A stretch of 64,000 nt of DNA from Symbiodinium natans (GCA_905221605.1 CAJNDS010002190.1:1456788-1520787); one strand, 5' to 3'. Positions 19,901 to 30,665 are shown, counted from the stretch's first letter. Program-made: numbers and translations. The notes: generated from the letters alone by a model not told the origin.

Positions 19901-22750
19901 GCGGCCCTGGTCCGCATTTTCCTGCAGTTTGCGGCCGACATCAACCACCGAGATCCCAAAAACCGCACGGCCCTGCACGAGGCCATGGCCGGCGGCCACG
20001 AGCGTGCCGCCTGGGCGCTGCTCTCGGAGAAGGACGACCAGGGCCGGCCGCTCGCACAGCTGGCGCTCGAGGACCACGATGGCCTCACACCTCTGATGCA
20101 TGGCCTGCTTGCGGCGCGCGCCGCCGCGGATGGGACGGATGGGCAGGCTGCCTTCAATGCAGTTGCAGTTCTGGCGCAGCTCTCCGAAAAGGAGAGTCTA
20201 GTGGAGCAAGAGAAGAAACTTAAGGAGCTTGTCAAGGAGAAGCTGCTGGTCCAAAGGTCGGAGCTCATCGCCGCGGCCCGGGATGGCCACCCACGCGAGG
20301 TGCGAAGGTGGCTGGGGAAGCTCGCAAATCCCAACATTATGGATAGCAGCAGTGTGGACCCGTTGAGAGCAGCGATGACCGGCCACGCCAGCAACTCCGA
20401 GGATGTGGACCAAGTCGTTGAGCAGCTCTTGGATTTCCAAGCAAACCCAAACGCTGACCCTCTAAATGGAAGATCCCCCTTGGGCGAAGCCATTTTTCAG
20501 AACCGATGCCGATGCGTCCAGTTGCTCATCCAGTTTGGCGCGCTGCCCCTGGGATTTCCGGCTTCGCGGCTGTCGCACTATGTGCCGGAAGCTTTGCTAA
20601 CTGCCCAGTGCCAGCCGACCATACTACATGAGATCCTATCAAAGTTGCCAATTTTCGCGTGGTGGCACGAGAGCATTCCGGTGAGTAAGCTGTTGAACAT
20701 CCGACTGGAGGCCTGTGACTCAGGCGACCGCAATAGCCACAGCAGGCTCCAGGCACTGCACGAGTTTGCAGCAACCTTGCTGCTCGATGCGACTCCTGAG
20801 CTTCAGATCAGCTTCCTTTGCGTTCTCCAAGTGGTTTTGCAGACTGGCCTCTCGCCAGAGAGCATCCAAGTCCTTCAACGCAGTCCGGTTGTGAGAAAGG
20901 TTGTGGACGACCTCAACGAAGTCCATGTTGTCAAGGAACTGGCGGGTGCGGAAGCTGAAAAAGTTTTCTCAGTTGCTTTTTCCGAGACTCATCTGGCAAG
21001 CGGAAGCGCAGACGAGAAGGTGCGCGTCTATGATTCCGAAAAGTTCGAGCTAGTCAAGGTCCTGGATGATGCGGGCGGCAAAGTTTTTTCAGTTGCTTTT
21101 GCAGAGACTCATCTGGCAAGCGGAAGCGCAGACGCGAAGGTGCGCATCTACGATTCCGAAAAGTTCGAGCTAGTCAAAGTCCTGGATGATGCGGGCGACT
21201 GGGTTAGATCAGTTGCGTTTTCAGGGACTCACCTGGCAAGCGGAAGCGATGACAAGAAGGTGCGCATCTACGATTCCGAAAAGTTCGAGCTGGTTAAGGT
21301 CCTGGATGATGCGGGCGACTTTGTTAGATCAGTTGCTTTTTCAGGGACTCATCTGGCAAGTGGAAGCGATGACCAGAAGGTGCGCATCTACGATTCCGAA
21401 AAGTTCGAGCTAGTCAAGGTCCTGGATGATGCGGGCAAGGCCGTTTTCTCAGTCGCTTTTTCAGAGACTTATCTGGCAAGCGGAAGCGCAGACGCCAAGG
21501 TGCGCATTTACGATTCCTGCGAGTTCGAGCCAATCAAGGTACTGGATGTTGCGGGCCAATCTGTTGTATCACTTGCTTTTTCAGAGATTTACCTGGCAAG
21601 CGGAAGCGATGACGAGAAGGTGCGCCTGTACGACCTTCGCGATTTCCATTGTTTTCAGGACTTGAGAGGATCTGTCGCCGCTTTCTCAGGGGCAAGGCTG
21701 GCAAGTGGGGGAGTGAAGTTGGCCACTATTTACAAACTGGACACGGACATGACAATCAGCGGCTCACCGATTGCCAGCGCGAGTGCATGCAATCTGGCCT
21801 GCGCTGTAGCGGAGCAGTATGGGCATGCGACTGGAAAAGACTTTTCAGACAAGCTTAGCATCGAGTATGTTCACAAGCTAGGGAATACTGCGAGTGTGCG
21901 GGCGCTTGCCTTTTCAGAGACTCATCTGGCAAGCGCAAGCGATGACCAGAAGGTGCGCATCTACGATTCCGAAAAGTTCGAGCTAGTCAAGGTCCTGGAT
22001 GCGGGCGAGGTCGTTTTTTCAGTTGCTTTTTCAGGGACTCATCTGGCAAGCGGAAGCGCACACAACAAGGTGCGCATCTACGATTCCGAAAAGTTCGAGC
22101 TAGTCAAGGTCGTGGATGATGCGGGCGGCAAAGTTTTTTCAGTTGCTTTTTCAGGGACTCATTTGGCAAGCGGAAGCGATGACAAGAAGGTGCGCATCTA
22201 CGATTCCGAAAAGTTCGAGCTAGTCAAGGTCCTGGATGATGCGGGCGACTTTGTTAGATCAGTTGCTTTTTCAGGGACTCATCTGGCAAGTGGAAGCGAT
22301 GACAGGAAGGTGCGCATCTACGATTCCGAAAAGTTCGAGCTAGTCAAGGTCCTGGATGATGCGGGCGGCTGGGTTAGATCAGTTGCTTTTTCAGAGACTT
22401 TTCTGGCAAGCGGAAGCGGAGACGCCAAGGTGCGCATCTACGATTCCGAAAAGTTCGAGCTAGTCAAGGTCCTGGATGATGCGGGCGGCTGGGTTAGATC
22501 AGTTGCTTTTTCAGAGACTTTTCTGGCAAGCGGAAGCGGAGACGCCAAGGTGCGCGTCTACGATTCCGAAAAGTTCGAGCCAATCAAGGTCCTGGATGAT
22601 GCGGGCGACGCCGTTTTTTCAGTTGCCGTTTCAAAGGCTTTTTTGGCATTTGGAAGAAAAGCCAATGACTTTTCCAGAAGTCTAGCATTGTACGACATTA
22701 GCATTTTCGACAACTTGAAGATTCTGCAAGGCATGGTGTCAGCTGCCTAG
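16978..22750 (+). CDS. RelA/SpoT-like - ankyrin - double WD40 propeller protein
   Basis: Proposed exons: 16978-17040, 17198-17326, 17940-18048, 18215-18246, about 18323-18360, 18426-19045, 19173-19299, 19539-19658 and 19826-22750. Phases agree for all junctions except the two around 18247-18425, which are provisional. The product is about 1380 residues. After a short N-terminus (possible degenerate EF-hand, DKGDGVVQSE) comes a RelA/SpoT-like fold: WYRLTDIVRATI carries the metal-ligand Asp (18957-18959), LDGYRDLQL matches the GYxSxH region, and CELQLNT matches E(I/V)Q(I/L)RT with its Glu at 19261-19263. EHSGHRDFE follows. Ankyrin repeats with a Lys/Glu-rich coiled coil occupy 19860-20560. Fourteen WD40-like blades fill 20950-22690. 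Splice types include GT-AG, GC-AG and GA-AG. Family inference suggests nucleotide signalling on a scaffold; synthetase activity is untested. Confidence 0.85.
17327..17939 (+). other. Intron 2 of the RelA-ankyrin-WD40 gene, GA-AG
   Basis: CAGAAG|GACCC at the left and AGACAG|GACCTGG at the right share GGACC, and the frame continues in phase 0. It contains family K element 17808-17880. Confidence 0.65.
17808..17880. mobile_element. TIR element family K
   Basis: GGGAATGAGGGAACTCGGG on the left and CTCATTCCCTCATTCCCGA on the right; single copy, inside an intron. Confidence 0.7.
18247..18322 (+). other. Intron made almost wholly of (CCCTAAA)n
   Basis: GTAAGGCTCTGCAT, then about seven CCCTAAA units, then ATGTGCTAG. 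If the flanking exons are right, telomere repeat makes up most of a 76-bp canonical GT-AG intron. Confidence 0.45.
19046..19172 (+). mobile_element. Family D element as a GA-AG intron (copy 4)
   Basis: The element runs from CTTGCTAGC (19050) to GGCTACCAAG (19172), with flanks GACT (19046-19049) and GATT (19173-19176), a 4-bp duplication with one change. Splicing CA|GACTCTTG...CCAAG|GATT restores CAG-ATT in frame (NIQ-IIEF) in the middle of the RelA-like domain. The donor is GA. Confidence 0.8.
19300..19538 (+). other. Intron holding family C element, GA-AG
   Basis: AAGGAGC occurs at the donor, at the left end of the inner element and at the acceptor. Splicing AAG|GAGCCC...GCGAAG|GAGCAC gives VKE-HSGHRD in phase 0. 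The exact cut may shift within the repeat. Confidence 0.75.
19397..19532. mobile_element. TIR element family C, copy 2 (intronic)
   Basis: GGAGCCCCCCCTACTCATAC left, GGGGCCCCTATGCG right; core shared with 6903-7027. Confidence 0.7.
19659..19825 (+). other. Telomere-repeat intron, GC-AG
   Basis: CAGCAG|GCCGAGGGTTTAGGG at the left and CCTGGCAG|GCCGACG at the right. The 9-mer GCAGGCCGA is present at both ends, and splicing joins NLGQQ to ADETLKK in phase 0. The interior is mostly TTTAGGG with variants TTTTAGGG and GTTTTGGG. Confidence 0.85.
20958..22640 (+). repeat. 120-bp coding tandem repeats (WD40 blades)
   Basis: A strict 120-bp unit (40 codons) ending VRIYDSEKFELVKVLDDAG occurs six times in 20958-21660 and seven times in 21890-22640. 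Adjacent units such as 22381-22500 and 22501-22620 are almost identical in DNA, implying recent duplication or gene conversion. The middle blade (21661-21880) and last blade are diverged. YD replaces the usual WD. Confidence 0.95.
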
Positions 22751-23040
22751 CCACGCCAAAGACGAAGCTGTGGCTGGCCTTCGGCTTTTATTAGAGTTAG
22801 GTCGGGGGGCTTCCCGCAGATGCCTGCACGTGACATCGCCATGACAAGGTCTGCTGGGGAAATGAAAGACATGAAGGGCATGCAGCTAAGAAGGTGTAAG
22901 CGCAGCATGGGGTTATCAAGTAGGCTTGCTTGCCGCATGACCCAGCGCGTGGGGGGTGTTAAGTCTCAGGACCCGAACTTCAGTTACTCTGAGAAGGATC
23001 CCGTAGTATACTGTGTATCATGAGTACATGCATCTTCCTT
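22751..23040. other. 3' flank of the WD40 gene
   Basis: No telomere arrays and no clear exon. An unremarkable mixed sequence with no terminator-like feature I can support. Confidence 0.4.
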
Positions 23041-23049
23041 ATAGCAGCA

Positions 23050-23210
23050 GCCCAGTCACACCACAAGGCTCGCTCGAGGACATGGTGGTCGCGTATGAAG
23101 AGTTGGCCGCGCCCGAAGCGCAGCGCACAGGAGCCCATCGTCACAGCATTGATGCTTGCTTCAGGGCTCTCTTACAAGGCAACCTCTTGATTTGTAGCTT
23201 GGACCTTTAA
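23050..23210 (+). CDS. Candidate coding fragment, unidentified
   Basis: Open frame after GCAG: SPVTPQGSLEDMVVAYEELA then APEAQRTGAHRHSIDACFRA, running to a TAA at 23208-23210. Coding-like composition; no family. Confidence 0.35.
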
Positions 23211-24226
23211 AGAATCAGATCTGAACCCCAAACCGTAAACCGACTGACTAACCCTAAAACCTAGGCCCTAGACCCGAAAGCCTCATGCACCCTACACCCT
23301 AAAGCCTAAACCCTTAACCCTCAACCCTAAACCTACACCCTAAAACCCTAACCCTAAACCCTAAACCCCTCGAAGCTCGGCCCTCATTCATGCCCGGACG
23401 TTCTTGGGTTCGGGGTTGGGTTAAGATCGTTGTTTAGGGTTTAGGGTTTAGGGTTTAGGGTTGGGTTTAGGGTTTACGAAATTGTTAAGGGTTTTTGCTT
23501 CTAGAAACTGTTTAGAGAGGCATCGGGACTTTGGGTGTTGAGCTGATTCCCTTCGACAATCCCCGAAGCTTCAACTACTACGCAACATGAAGGCCTAAAA
23601 TTCCACGAAACAGGAAGATGCAGACGGTTGCACTCACGTAGCCTATTGGAAAAGGGGTTGCAACAACAAGAGTTCTTATTGCCTGAAGTGGCAGGGTCAA
23701 CGTTGTTTGCTCCAGGATGTTTCCGTCCATTGTCGTCATGGCATGGAACACGAAATTCGCACAGTTAACATGTCGAGAAACCGCAGGCCAGCGCTCCCCG
23801 AATTCCCCGGGGCCTGCCACCAAAAATGAGGTACGCCCCAGAAAGCCTCAAAAGCAAAGCGCAAAAGCTTTAAGCTCTAAACCCTACAGCAATGCCTTTA
23901 TCTTCCGCGAGGGCTGCGAAGCCGGACCCTAGGATTCGAACCTGAAGAAACGGGACTTCGGGCCGAAATGCACATAGCACCCTGATGGCAGCTTGCCGAG
24001 CCTTCTGACCCCGTAGGTGGGTTCAGAGCTTAGGATGCAGCGTTGCGAATGGAATTTCCGAAATTGGGGGTTACCTTCTTGGGGGGTCCGTATGAAAAAG
24101 GGAATCCTGCTATTTAGGGTCTATATATTAGGGGCCCTTGATTTTTCGTAAATCCCCCACATCCCAAAGTAAGGATCCGACGTAGCCAAGAGCTAGGTGC
24201 CTTGGGCCTGCGGGGGCGGCTGTCAG

Positions 24227-24300
24227 GTTTGGCCAGTGGTGCTGGGCGGAGAGATGAACTGCTACCCGCTGCTCGGCTACGACGGGAAGGTCGCTTTGAC
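24227..24300 (+). CDS. Penultimate exon of an unidentified gene
   Basis: After CTGTCAG the frame VWPVVLGGEMNCYPLLGYDG then KVALT is strongly coding-like. It stops just before family E element 24312-24428. With AC|GAGACAAC...GTCTAG|ACGTCAG the frame continues as T-RQKFPGIY. Confidence 0.6.
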
Positions 24301-24311
24301 GAGACAACTTC

Positions 24312-24428
24312 CTAGGAACCCAGAGTAGGGCCCTGATTCCCTTTTTGTTGCGGGCTTAGGTTCCCTTGTAAGCCCCTTAATAACCAAAAGGGCACCTTTT
24401 TTTATTCCTAGGTTCCTCCGGGGTCTAG
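24312..24428. mobile_element. TIR element family E, copy 2, probably an introner
   Basis: CTAGGAACCCAGAGTAGGG left, GGTTCCTCCGGGGTCTAG right. It lies between two exons whose phases match if the intron is 24301-24428 (GA-AG). I see no clean target duplication here. Confidence 0.75.
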
Positions 24429-24474
24429 ACGTCAGAAGTTCCCGGGCATCTACAAAGCTGAGGATGGAACATGA
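24429..24474 (+). CDS. Terminal exon of the same unidentified gene
   Basis: RQKFPGIYKAEDGT and a TGA at 24472-24474, in phase with the exon at 24227. Confidence 0.55.
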
Positions 24475-25125
24475 ATGATGTTGCACAGCAAAAAGGTGTG
24501 GTTTAGGGTTCAGGGTTTAGGGTTTAGGGTTTAAGGTTTAGGGTTTAGGGTTTAGGGTTTAAGGTTTAGGGTTTAGGGTTTAGGGTGGGTAAAGTGATGT
24601 TCAGGGTGTAGGCGTCTGTACAATGAGGGCCCCCTTCCCCGTACCAAACTACTGGCAAGGCGATGGTTCCAGTTTAGGGGTAGTTCCTCTTCGATTGGAC
24701 TTGCAACCTAAGATAGAATACTTCTAACCAAAAAACTGGGGGGGTTGTGTCCTTGTCGGCAGAGTTTCTGTGAACCAAGTATGGGGCCCCTAGAATTCCA
24801 CTTATGGGTGGACGGCGCACTTGTCATCGGCGGCATCGTAGGATTTAGTGTCTATAGGGGCTAACTCAAGTTTAGGCTGCGGTATAGGGTTTCGGGAGGC
24901 TTGTTCGTAACAAGCGTAGGGGGGGCGTGGACAAATGCGGGCAGCGCTACGCTTCCTGTTTCTTGGTTGGGGTCTACCATGCACTTGTCAAGGGGTTGCA
25001 GCAGCACCCTGTCCCTTCGTCGGACCAACCTGGGATTCGCAGACCCCAAACAACGCACCTAAACCCTAAACCCCAATCCCCTACATAACCCTAAGCCGGC
25101 CTACCCTAAACTTAAGATTAGACTA

Positions 25126-25275
25126 GACCAAAACTTCCACTCGCCAGACGAGCCCACAGTTGCTTTCTGGCTGCAGGTTTCCCAACAACGGGACCTTTCG
25201 CATGCCGAGGACGGAGTTTGGCTTGGTACCTTGATACAGGAGCCTAAACTCCAGCGCGCTTCGTGCGAGCTGTGA
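25126..25275 (+). CDS. Candidate terminal exon, unidentified
   Basis: An uninterrupted frame from an acceptor-like GACTAG: NFHSPDEPTVAFWLQVSQQR, then DLSHAEDGVWLGTLIQ and on to TGA 25273-25275. An alternative frame from GTTTCCCAAC is also open for a shorter stretch. Confidence 0.45.
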   Translation, partial: DQNFHSPDEPTVAFWLQVSQQRDLSHAEDGVWLGTLIQEPKLQRASCEL

Positions 25276-25280
25276 TTAAA

Positions 25281-25389
25281 ACCTGCTAGTACCAGCATGG
25301 GGCATGGGCCATTGGGCCTTTTAATCCCCCTAACCAACCCTGTACAGGGCCTTGTTACCGGCTTATGGGGCATAATGCCCATGCTAGTA
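25281..25389. mobile_element. TIR element family I, copy 2
   Basis: ACCTGCTAGTACCAGCATG left and GCCCATGCTAGTA right. Confidence 0.75.
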
Positions 25390-26294
25390 AACTGACTCAT
25401 AAGTCCTGAAACCTAAGCTCGATGGAACATCCAGCTGAACCGTGTCCGGGTTTGCGACCTTGAGATGGTGACTTGATCCCCAAACCCCAAACCCTAAACC
25501 CTAAACCTTAAGTCCTAAACCGCTGTGGCTGCAGGGTTTTTGTTTGTGAGTCCTGCTAATAACAATTTGATGGGTATAATCACATATATATATAGATACA
25601 CATGTGGGGATATTAGGTATCAACATAATAAAAAAACCTAAAACCCCCTAACCCCCCCCCCCCCCTAAACCTCCAAAGCCACTAAGCCCCCTAAGGCCCT
25701 AAACCGCCCCAAAAAAACCCCTAAACCCCCCAATAAACCAAAAAAACGCGGGGAAGCTTCACAGATCTCCAACCGATGTAGCTAGGGCTGGGTTTCGGGT
25801 TTCTAGGGTTTGCAGTAGGCTTTGGGGTTTGGAGGGTTCCCCAATTCCTCAGACATCTGCTGCCACTTCATGGTCCTAGCCTGAATCCCTCAAACTCTCA
25901 AACCCTGAACCGTTGGACCCTCATTCTGACTCTCCCACCCTTACAAGGCTTAAGCCCTAAACCCTAAACCCTCAATCCTCAATCCCAAAACCCTAAACGT
26001 ACTTCCAGGCTCAAGGGTGTAGTTCATAAGGAAGGTTCTACAATGAATTAGCGAGTTGTTGAACTAGCACTCTCGCTTAGGTTACCTTCTTTACTTCCCG
26101 CTTTACTTTCAACGACCCATGAACAGTTCAAATACATCCTCAGACCCTAAGCCGTAAATCCCAAAGAGTCACACCCATCAAACCCTGAAACTCTCAAACC
26201 CTCAACACCTCAAACCCTCAACACCTCAAACCCTCCAACCCCTCCAACCCCTCCAACCCTCAAATTCTGAAGCACCAAGGCGCCCGCACTCGGC

Positions 26295-26365
26295 AACCTC
26301 AACATGACCTGGGTCCATCGCATCCCCACCTCGGCTTTGCTGAAGCTCAGGCTTCAAATTGTCCG
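26295..26365 (+). CDS. Candidate exon, unidentified
   Basis: The frame APALGNLNMTWVHRIPTSAL then LKLRLQ lies between a CCCTAAA-like region and the TTTAGGG array at 26398. Confidence 0.4.
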
Positions 26366-26397
26366 AAGCTTCTGTTTCATTTTTTCCGGTTTGGTTG

Positions 26398-26498
26398 GGG
26401 TTTAGGGTTTAGGGTTTAGGGTTTAGGGTTTAGGGATTTAGGATTAGGGTTTAGGGTTTAGGGTTTAGGGTTTAGGGTTTAGGGTTTTAGGGTTAGGG
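26398..26498 (+). repeat. Interstitial telomere-like array (TTTAGGG)n
   Basis: About fourteen units with one imperfect patch. Confidence 0.95.
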
Positions 26499-26572
26499 TG
26501 CAGCTTTGAACCACTGAAAGTTCAGCCACGCAGTTGCTTGTTGATGGTTCTTCTTCTGTGACTTTGTTTCAG

Positions 26573-26668
26573 GGGGCGGGGGTGAAATTAAGGACGCCCG
26601 ACCCCAGGGCCAAAGACGCCTGGGCTCGAAAGCACCTGGGACAGCAACTTTGTGCTTGCGGGTTGTAG
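26573..26668 (+). CDS. Candidate terminal exon, unidentified
   Basis: After TTTGTTTCAG: GAGVKLRTPDPRAKDAWARK then HLGQQLCACGL and TAG at 26666-26668. Confidence 0.4.
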   Translation, partial: GAGVKLRTPDPRAKDAWARKHLGQQLCACGL

Positions 26669-26699
26669 AAGTTAGTCTTGTATTGTTTACGGCTTAGGG

Positions 26700-27280
26700 C
26701 TTAGGGCTTAGGGCTTAGGGCTTAGGGTTTAGGGGTAATATAGGTTCCAGGGTTTAGCAGGTAGACGTTACAAGGAATTGTGCTATGATGGGTTGTGAGG
26801 TTGGAGGGGTTGTAGGGGATCACAGGGGTTGTAGGGTTTAGAGCTTGGGCAATTTTTTGTTGCTTAGGGCGTGAAGACAGGCCTTCAACAGACTCGCCCC
26901 TAATGTTCTCCCCAATATGGCCCTTAATTATGCTACCTTAGGATCTTTACCAAGGGCCCCCAAAACGCAAGGGTACAGGCTTCAGGGTCCAAGGTACAAC
27001 GGTGCAACCCCTAGATGTCCGGGCTGGCGGGTCTCTCGGGTTTGAGAGTTTAGGGGGCTGTAAGTTTTTGTGGGGGGGTGCTAGGGGTTATCCGGGTTTG
27101 GCTTGCTTTGGAGCTTTTTTTTTTTCAGGGCTGTCGGGCGACGTGGAGTTGAGACTCGAGGTTTTTAGGGTTTCTGGTCTAGAGGCTTTCGGGCTTAGGG
27201 CAATACCGTTTCGGTCGTAGTGTTGGAGGGCGTGGGTGTTTCTCGGGGTTTCGGGTCTTTCTCTCAATGCCCCAATAGCC
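26700..27280. other. No gene recognised
   Basis: TTTAGGG-derived G-rich text with GGGCTTA repeats (26694-26735); no exon I would defend. Confidence 0.5.
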
Positions 27281-27335
27281 TCTTGAGTCGACAGGGCCCT
27301 GGCAATGGAGTCTCATGCAGACTGCAAATCTGACA

Positions 27336-27400
27336 GGGTTTAGGGTTTAGGGTTTAGGGTTTAGGGTTTAGGGTTTAGGGTTTAGGGTTTAGGGTTTAGG
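27336..27400 (+). repeat. Interstitial telomere-like array (TTTAGGG)n
   Basis: Nine perfect units directly after a short coding-like piece (27294-27334, RALAMESHADCKSD). Confidence 0.95.
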
Positions 27401-28199
27401 GATTCTGTCCTCCAAACCTGTGTGTTCAAGCTTCAAATCCCCTACGGCCATACGCTGGTTTGGGCTTTGACCCTTGTAGACCCCGTCAAACGAAGACCCT
27501 TTTGTTTTCCTATCCTTCACCAGGAACTCAGGAAGCTAACGTCAAAAACACCACGGAGCAAAGAACACCGTCCTGAGTACATTTTTTACCTCAACCAGGG
27601 TTCAGCCATTCACCCAGTCCGTTTGGCCCTATAACCCCTGTCCATTAACCCATTTTCCCAGTAGTAGAGTCAGACTGATTGGGTTAATGGGTTGATGGGT
27701 TGATAAGTTCATACGTCAGTGGTTCATACGTCAGTGTTTATCGGATCAACCTAATCATGGGACAAAACGATTAGGTCAAAGGTCCATCGGTTAATGTTTA
27801 ATGGGCCAAGGGGCCGACTCAGTCATAAGGCCAAAACGATCGGAATCATGGGTTAGCGGGCTCGTAGCCAGATCCAAGACCCAAGATTCAAGATTTCCAG
27901 GGAGACCTTACATCCAGAATCTTGGATCCTGCATTGTTCAACATTGGAGCCTCTGCTCATCAATCCGGAGCCCTAAGCCCTGAATCCCAAGCCTTATAAA
28001 GCCTAACCCCTAACCCCTGAACCCTAAACCTTCCCTAGAAAGCCCCAAGTACTCACGAAGATGCACTAAGCACCTCAAGGTACACTTAGGCGCTGCTAAG
28101 GGGTACTTGGGAGGCAACGCCCTGAAACCCCTAGTTAGCCCTAAACCCTCGAGCCTCAAACCCTAAACCTTAAGCCCTAAACCCTAAACCGCCTAAAGC

Positions 28200-28279
28200 C
28201 TAAACCCTAAACCCTAAACCCTAAACCCTAAACCCTAAACCCTAAACCCTAAACCCTAAACCCTAAACCCTAAACCCTA
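28200..28279 (-). repeat. Interstitial telomere-like array (CCCTAAA)n
   Basis: Eleven perfect units immediately left of the DUF4116-like exon at 28290. Confidence 0.95.
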
Positions 28280-28289
28280 CCTGGTAGAT

Positions 28290-28351
28290 GTTGGGCCTGA
28301 GGCGCTATCCCTCGCGGAGGAGCGCCTCAGGAACGATCGCCGCTTCCGAGG
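28290..28351 (+). CDS. Candidate DUF4116 exon
   Basis: PEALSLAEERLRNDRRFR fits the DUF4116 pattern xALxxAxExLRxDRxxV and ends at a GT donor (GAG|GTTCCG). It is flanked by CCCTAAA on the left and TTTAGGG on the right. It cannot belong to the DUF4116 gene starting at 42971, so a second such gene or a relic is implied. Confidence 0.55.
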
Positions 28352-29284
28352 TTCCGTGCCGAAGGATTCATTGTTTGGGGCCTAGAGAGTGTTTAGGGTT
28401 TGGGTTGAGTTTAGGGTTCAGGGTTTAGGGTTTAGGGTTTAGGGTTTAGAGGGTTCACGGTTTTCGGGGTTACTTAGGGATACTTGCGAATGCTACTGGT
28501 TTTTTGCGCCAGAATTCCTAAGAAGCAGCTGGAATTATGTTTGTTTTGCTAGGGGTCCGAGTTCAGTTTAGCTTAGGGAGTGTCGGGAATGGAGGGTTTA
28601 GGGATTTTGGGGTTTAGGGTTTGAGGTTGTGGGTTTAGGGTTTAGGGATGTTGGGGTTAAGGGTTTGAGGTTTTGGGATTGAGGTGTTGGGTCTAGGGTT
28701 TTGGGGTTTTTGGGGTTTTTGGGTTTAGAAGAAGTGTTCAGGCTGCGTATTTTGGGGTTTACAGGCTTTCGGGTTGAGGGTTTAGAGTTATACCGCTTAG
28801 TTTTCAAGACATCAGGGTTTGGGGTCCCCTGTGGTGCATGCCCTTGTTTTTAGGTTCAGCAATCGTCTCTCTCTTTCAGCCCTAAACCCTAAACCCCATG
28901 AGGTAGCAATGTTACCATCCTAGAACTATAAATGTTACTGCTGCACTAGTAAGACAGGGCATCATGCAGTGGAAGACTTCTGCTGTAAGTCGGATTGCAA
29001 AGGTATACCCCTAACCCGAAAGCCTAAGCCCCACACCAGCACCCCAGCCCTACAGGCCCCTCAAGGCCCCTAAAGGCGGCTCACGGCCCCTAATTACAGG
29101 CCCAGAAGGGCCCTAAAGCCCCCGAGAGGCCCCATAAGGCACCCTATAAGCTCGAAGCCCGCAACCCTGTATAACCAAAACCCTGTAACAACCGATAATT
29201 CCCAGAAACCCAATAAGCCTGGGAAGCTCCATTTTTTTTGACCACCAAAAAAGCTCCATAAACCCTACTGTAAATAAAGGCTAC

Positions 29285-29395
29285 CTAGGACACAGGGTAG
29301 GCCCTTATTCCCTTTTTTAGGGTTTAGGTTCCCTTAGAAACTGCTGAAAACCGAAAAGGGCACCCTTGTTATTCCTAGGGTACTCTTGGATCTAG
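29285..29395. mobile_element. TIR element family E, copy 3
   Basis: CTAGGACACAGGGTAGGCCC left and GGTACTCTTGGATCTAG right. Confidence 0.75.
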
Positions 29396-29455
29396 TGTCC
29401 CGAAACCCTAAACGCTAAACCCTAAACCCTGCATAAACCCGTAAATCTCTTGTAG

Positions 29456-29544
29456 GGCAGCTGAGTCTTTGGCAGGTTTGCGGGCAGTGGCTTCGCCAGA
29501 AATCCGATGCTTCCATCGCGGCGGCTCATCTGCCATTGCTTTGT
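29456..29544 (+). CDS. Candidate exon, unidentified
   Basis: After CTCTTGTAG: AAESLAGLRAVASPEIRCFH then RGGSSAIAL, open and alanine-rich. Confidence 0.42.
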
Positions 29545-30495
29545 TTGGGGTTTGGGGTTCAGGGTTTAAGGGTGGCTTAGGACTTGATTGGAACCCCAAA
29601 CCCCAAACTCCAAACTAAACCCTAAGCCCTGAACCGTAATCATTGGGTCACTGGTTCTAGGTGTTGGTCCTTTCTTATGGTCCTTTTTTGGGGGCGGGGG
29701 CCGTGTTGTGCTGTTTAGGCGCAGTGCTGGTACGCGAGGAAGTCTTTTCGGCCAGCTGCTTGCTTTTCTAGGAATGGTAAGCTTGAATTTTCGGTGCCTT
29801 AGGAATTAGAATGGTTTTTCTTTTTTTTTTGTGGGGGGGGGGGGGGGGGGGTTATTATGGTATAGTTGCTCAGGAACCATAAGGGAATACCAAGAGCAAT
29901 TAATTATTCCGCATCGGCGGGTGGGTCATGACTCCCGAGACGACTGAGGCAAAGTGCATTCCTTATGCCCTGAGAAAGCAGCCTTCGGTACTTGCTGTCC
30001 CATGGCCTTCCCTGCGTGCAGGCTTGCTCCAGGTATGTCATCTTCGTAGAAGCTTCTGGGACTTCGATCGTGAATGGCATGTGCTGCATATCAAAACCCG
30101 ACGCCTCTGAACCCCGAACCCCTTATCTAATTCTCATCCAGGCTCTGAAGCTCGAACCCCTTAACACTGAAACCCTAAACTCCTAAACCCTTGAGCCTAC
30201 AACTCTGGGTCCTAAAGCTAAAACTTGCCTGTCTGAAGGTATGGGTTCCAAGGTCACAGGGTGTGGGTTTTTCAGAATAGACCCTGAAGTCCTTTCAGAG
30301 TTTAGAGTTTAGGGTTCTTGCAGGGCTGGGGACTGTACTTATCCTAAACTTCAAGGGGCTGCAGCTGAGCGACCATTGACGCGACAGACCCTGCCAAAAC
30401 TAAACCCTAACCCCTAAACCCCCAAACCCCCAAACCCCTAAACCCCTAAACCCCTAAACCCCTAAACCCCTAAACCCCAACACCCTAACACCAGC

Positions 30496-30546
30496 ACGAA
30501 GTGCCCGAGCCCAGGCACATCACCGCGCAGCTTTCCCTTTCCTGAT
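30496..30546 (+). CDS. Candidate exon, unidentified
   Basis: HEVPEPRHITAQLSLS after ACACCAG; could precede the exon at 30666 across the degenerate family D element. Confidence 0.35.
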
Positions 30547-30567
30547 GCTCGGACATCTCAATCCCAG

Positions 30568-30665
30568 ACGCCTGGGAGTATCCAAAAAGTAGATCCCCTG
30601 AAGGGTTCCTGTAGCCAACTCCAAAAAAGGAAACCTTATTATGACGTGGTTACTGGGCTACCAAG
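30568..30665. mobile_element. TIR element family D, copy 5 (left end decayed)
   Basis: The right half, including GGTTACTGGGCTACCAAG, is intact; the left end is poorly preserved. An open exon starts exactly after the terminal AAG. Confidence 0.65.

Noticed and set aside
19813-20493. A 226-codon Ser-rich minus-strand frame
   Set aside because: Antisense of the ankyrin-coding part; low-complexity composition.
20958-22640. Regularly spaced repeats as a CRISPR array
   Set aside because: The 120-bp units are continuous coding sequence with no spacers.
23733-23760. HCRHG resembling a phosphatase active-site loop
   Set aside because: The required Arg at the end of the loop is missing and the surrounding frame is short.
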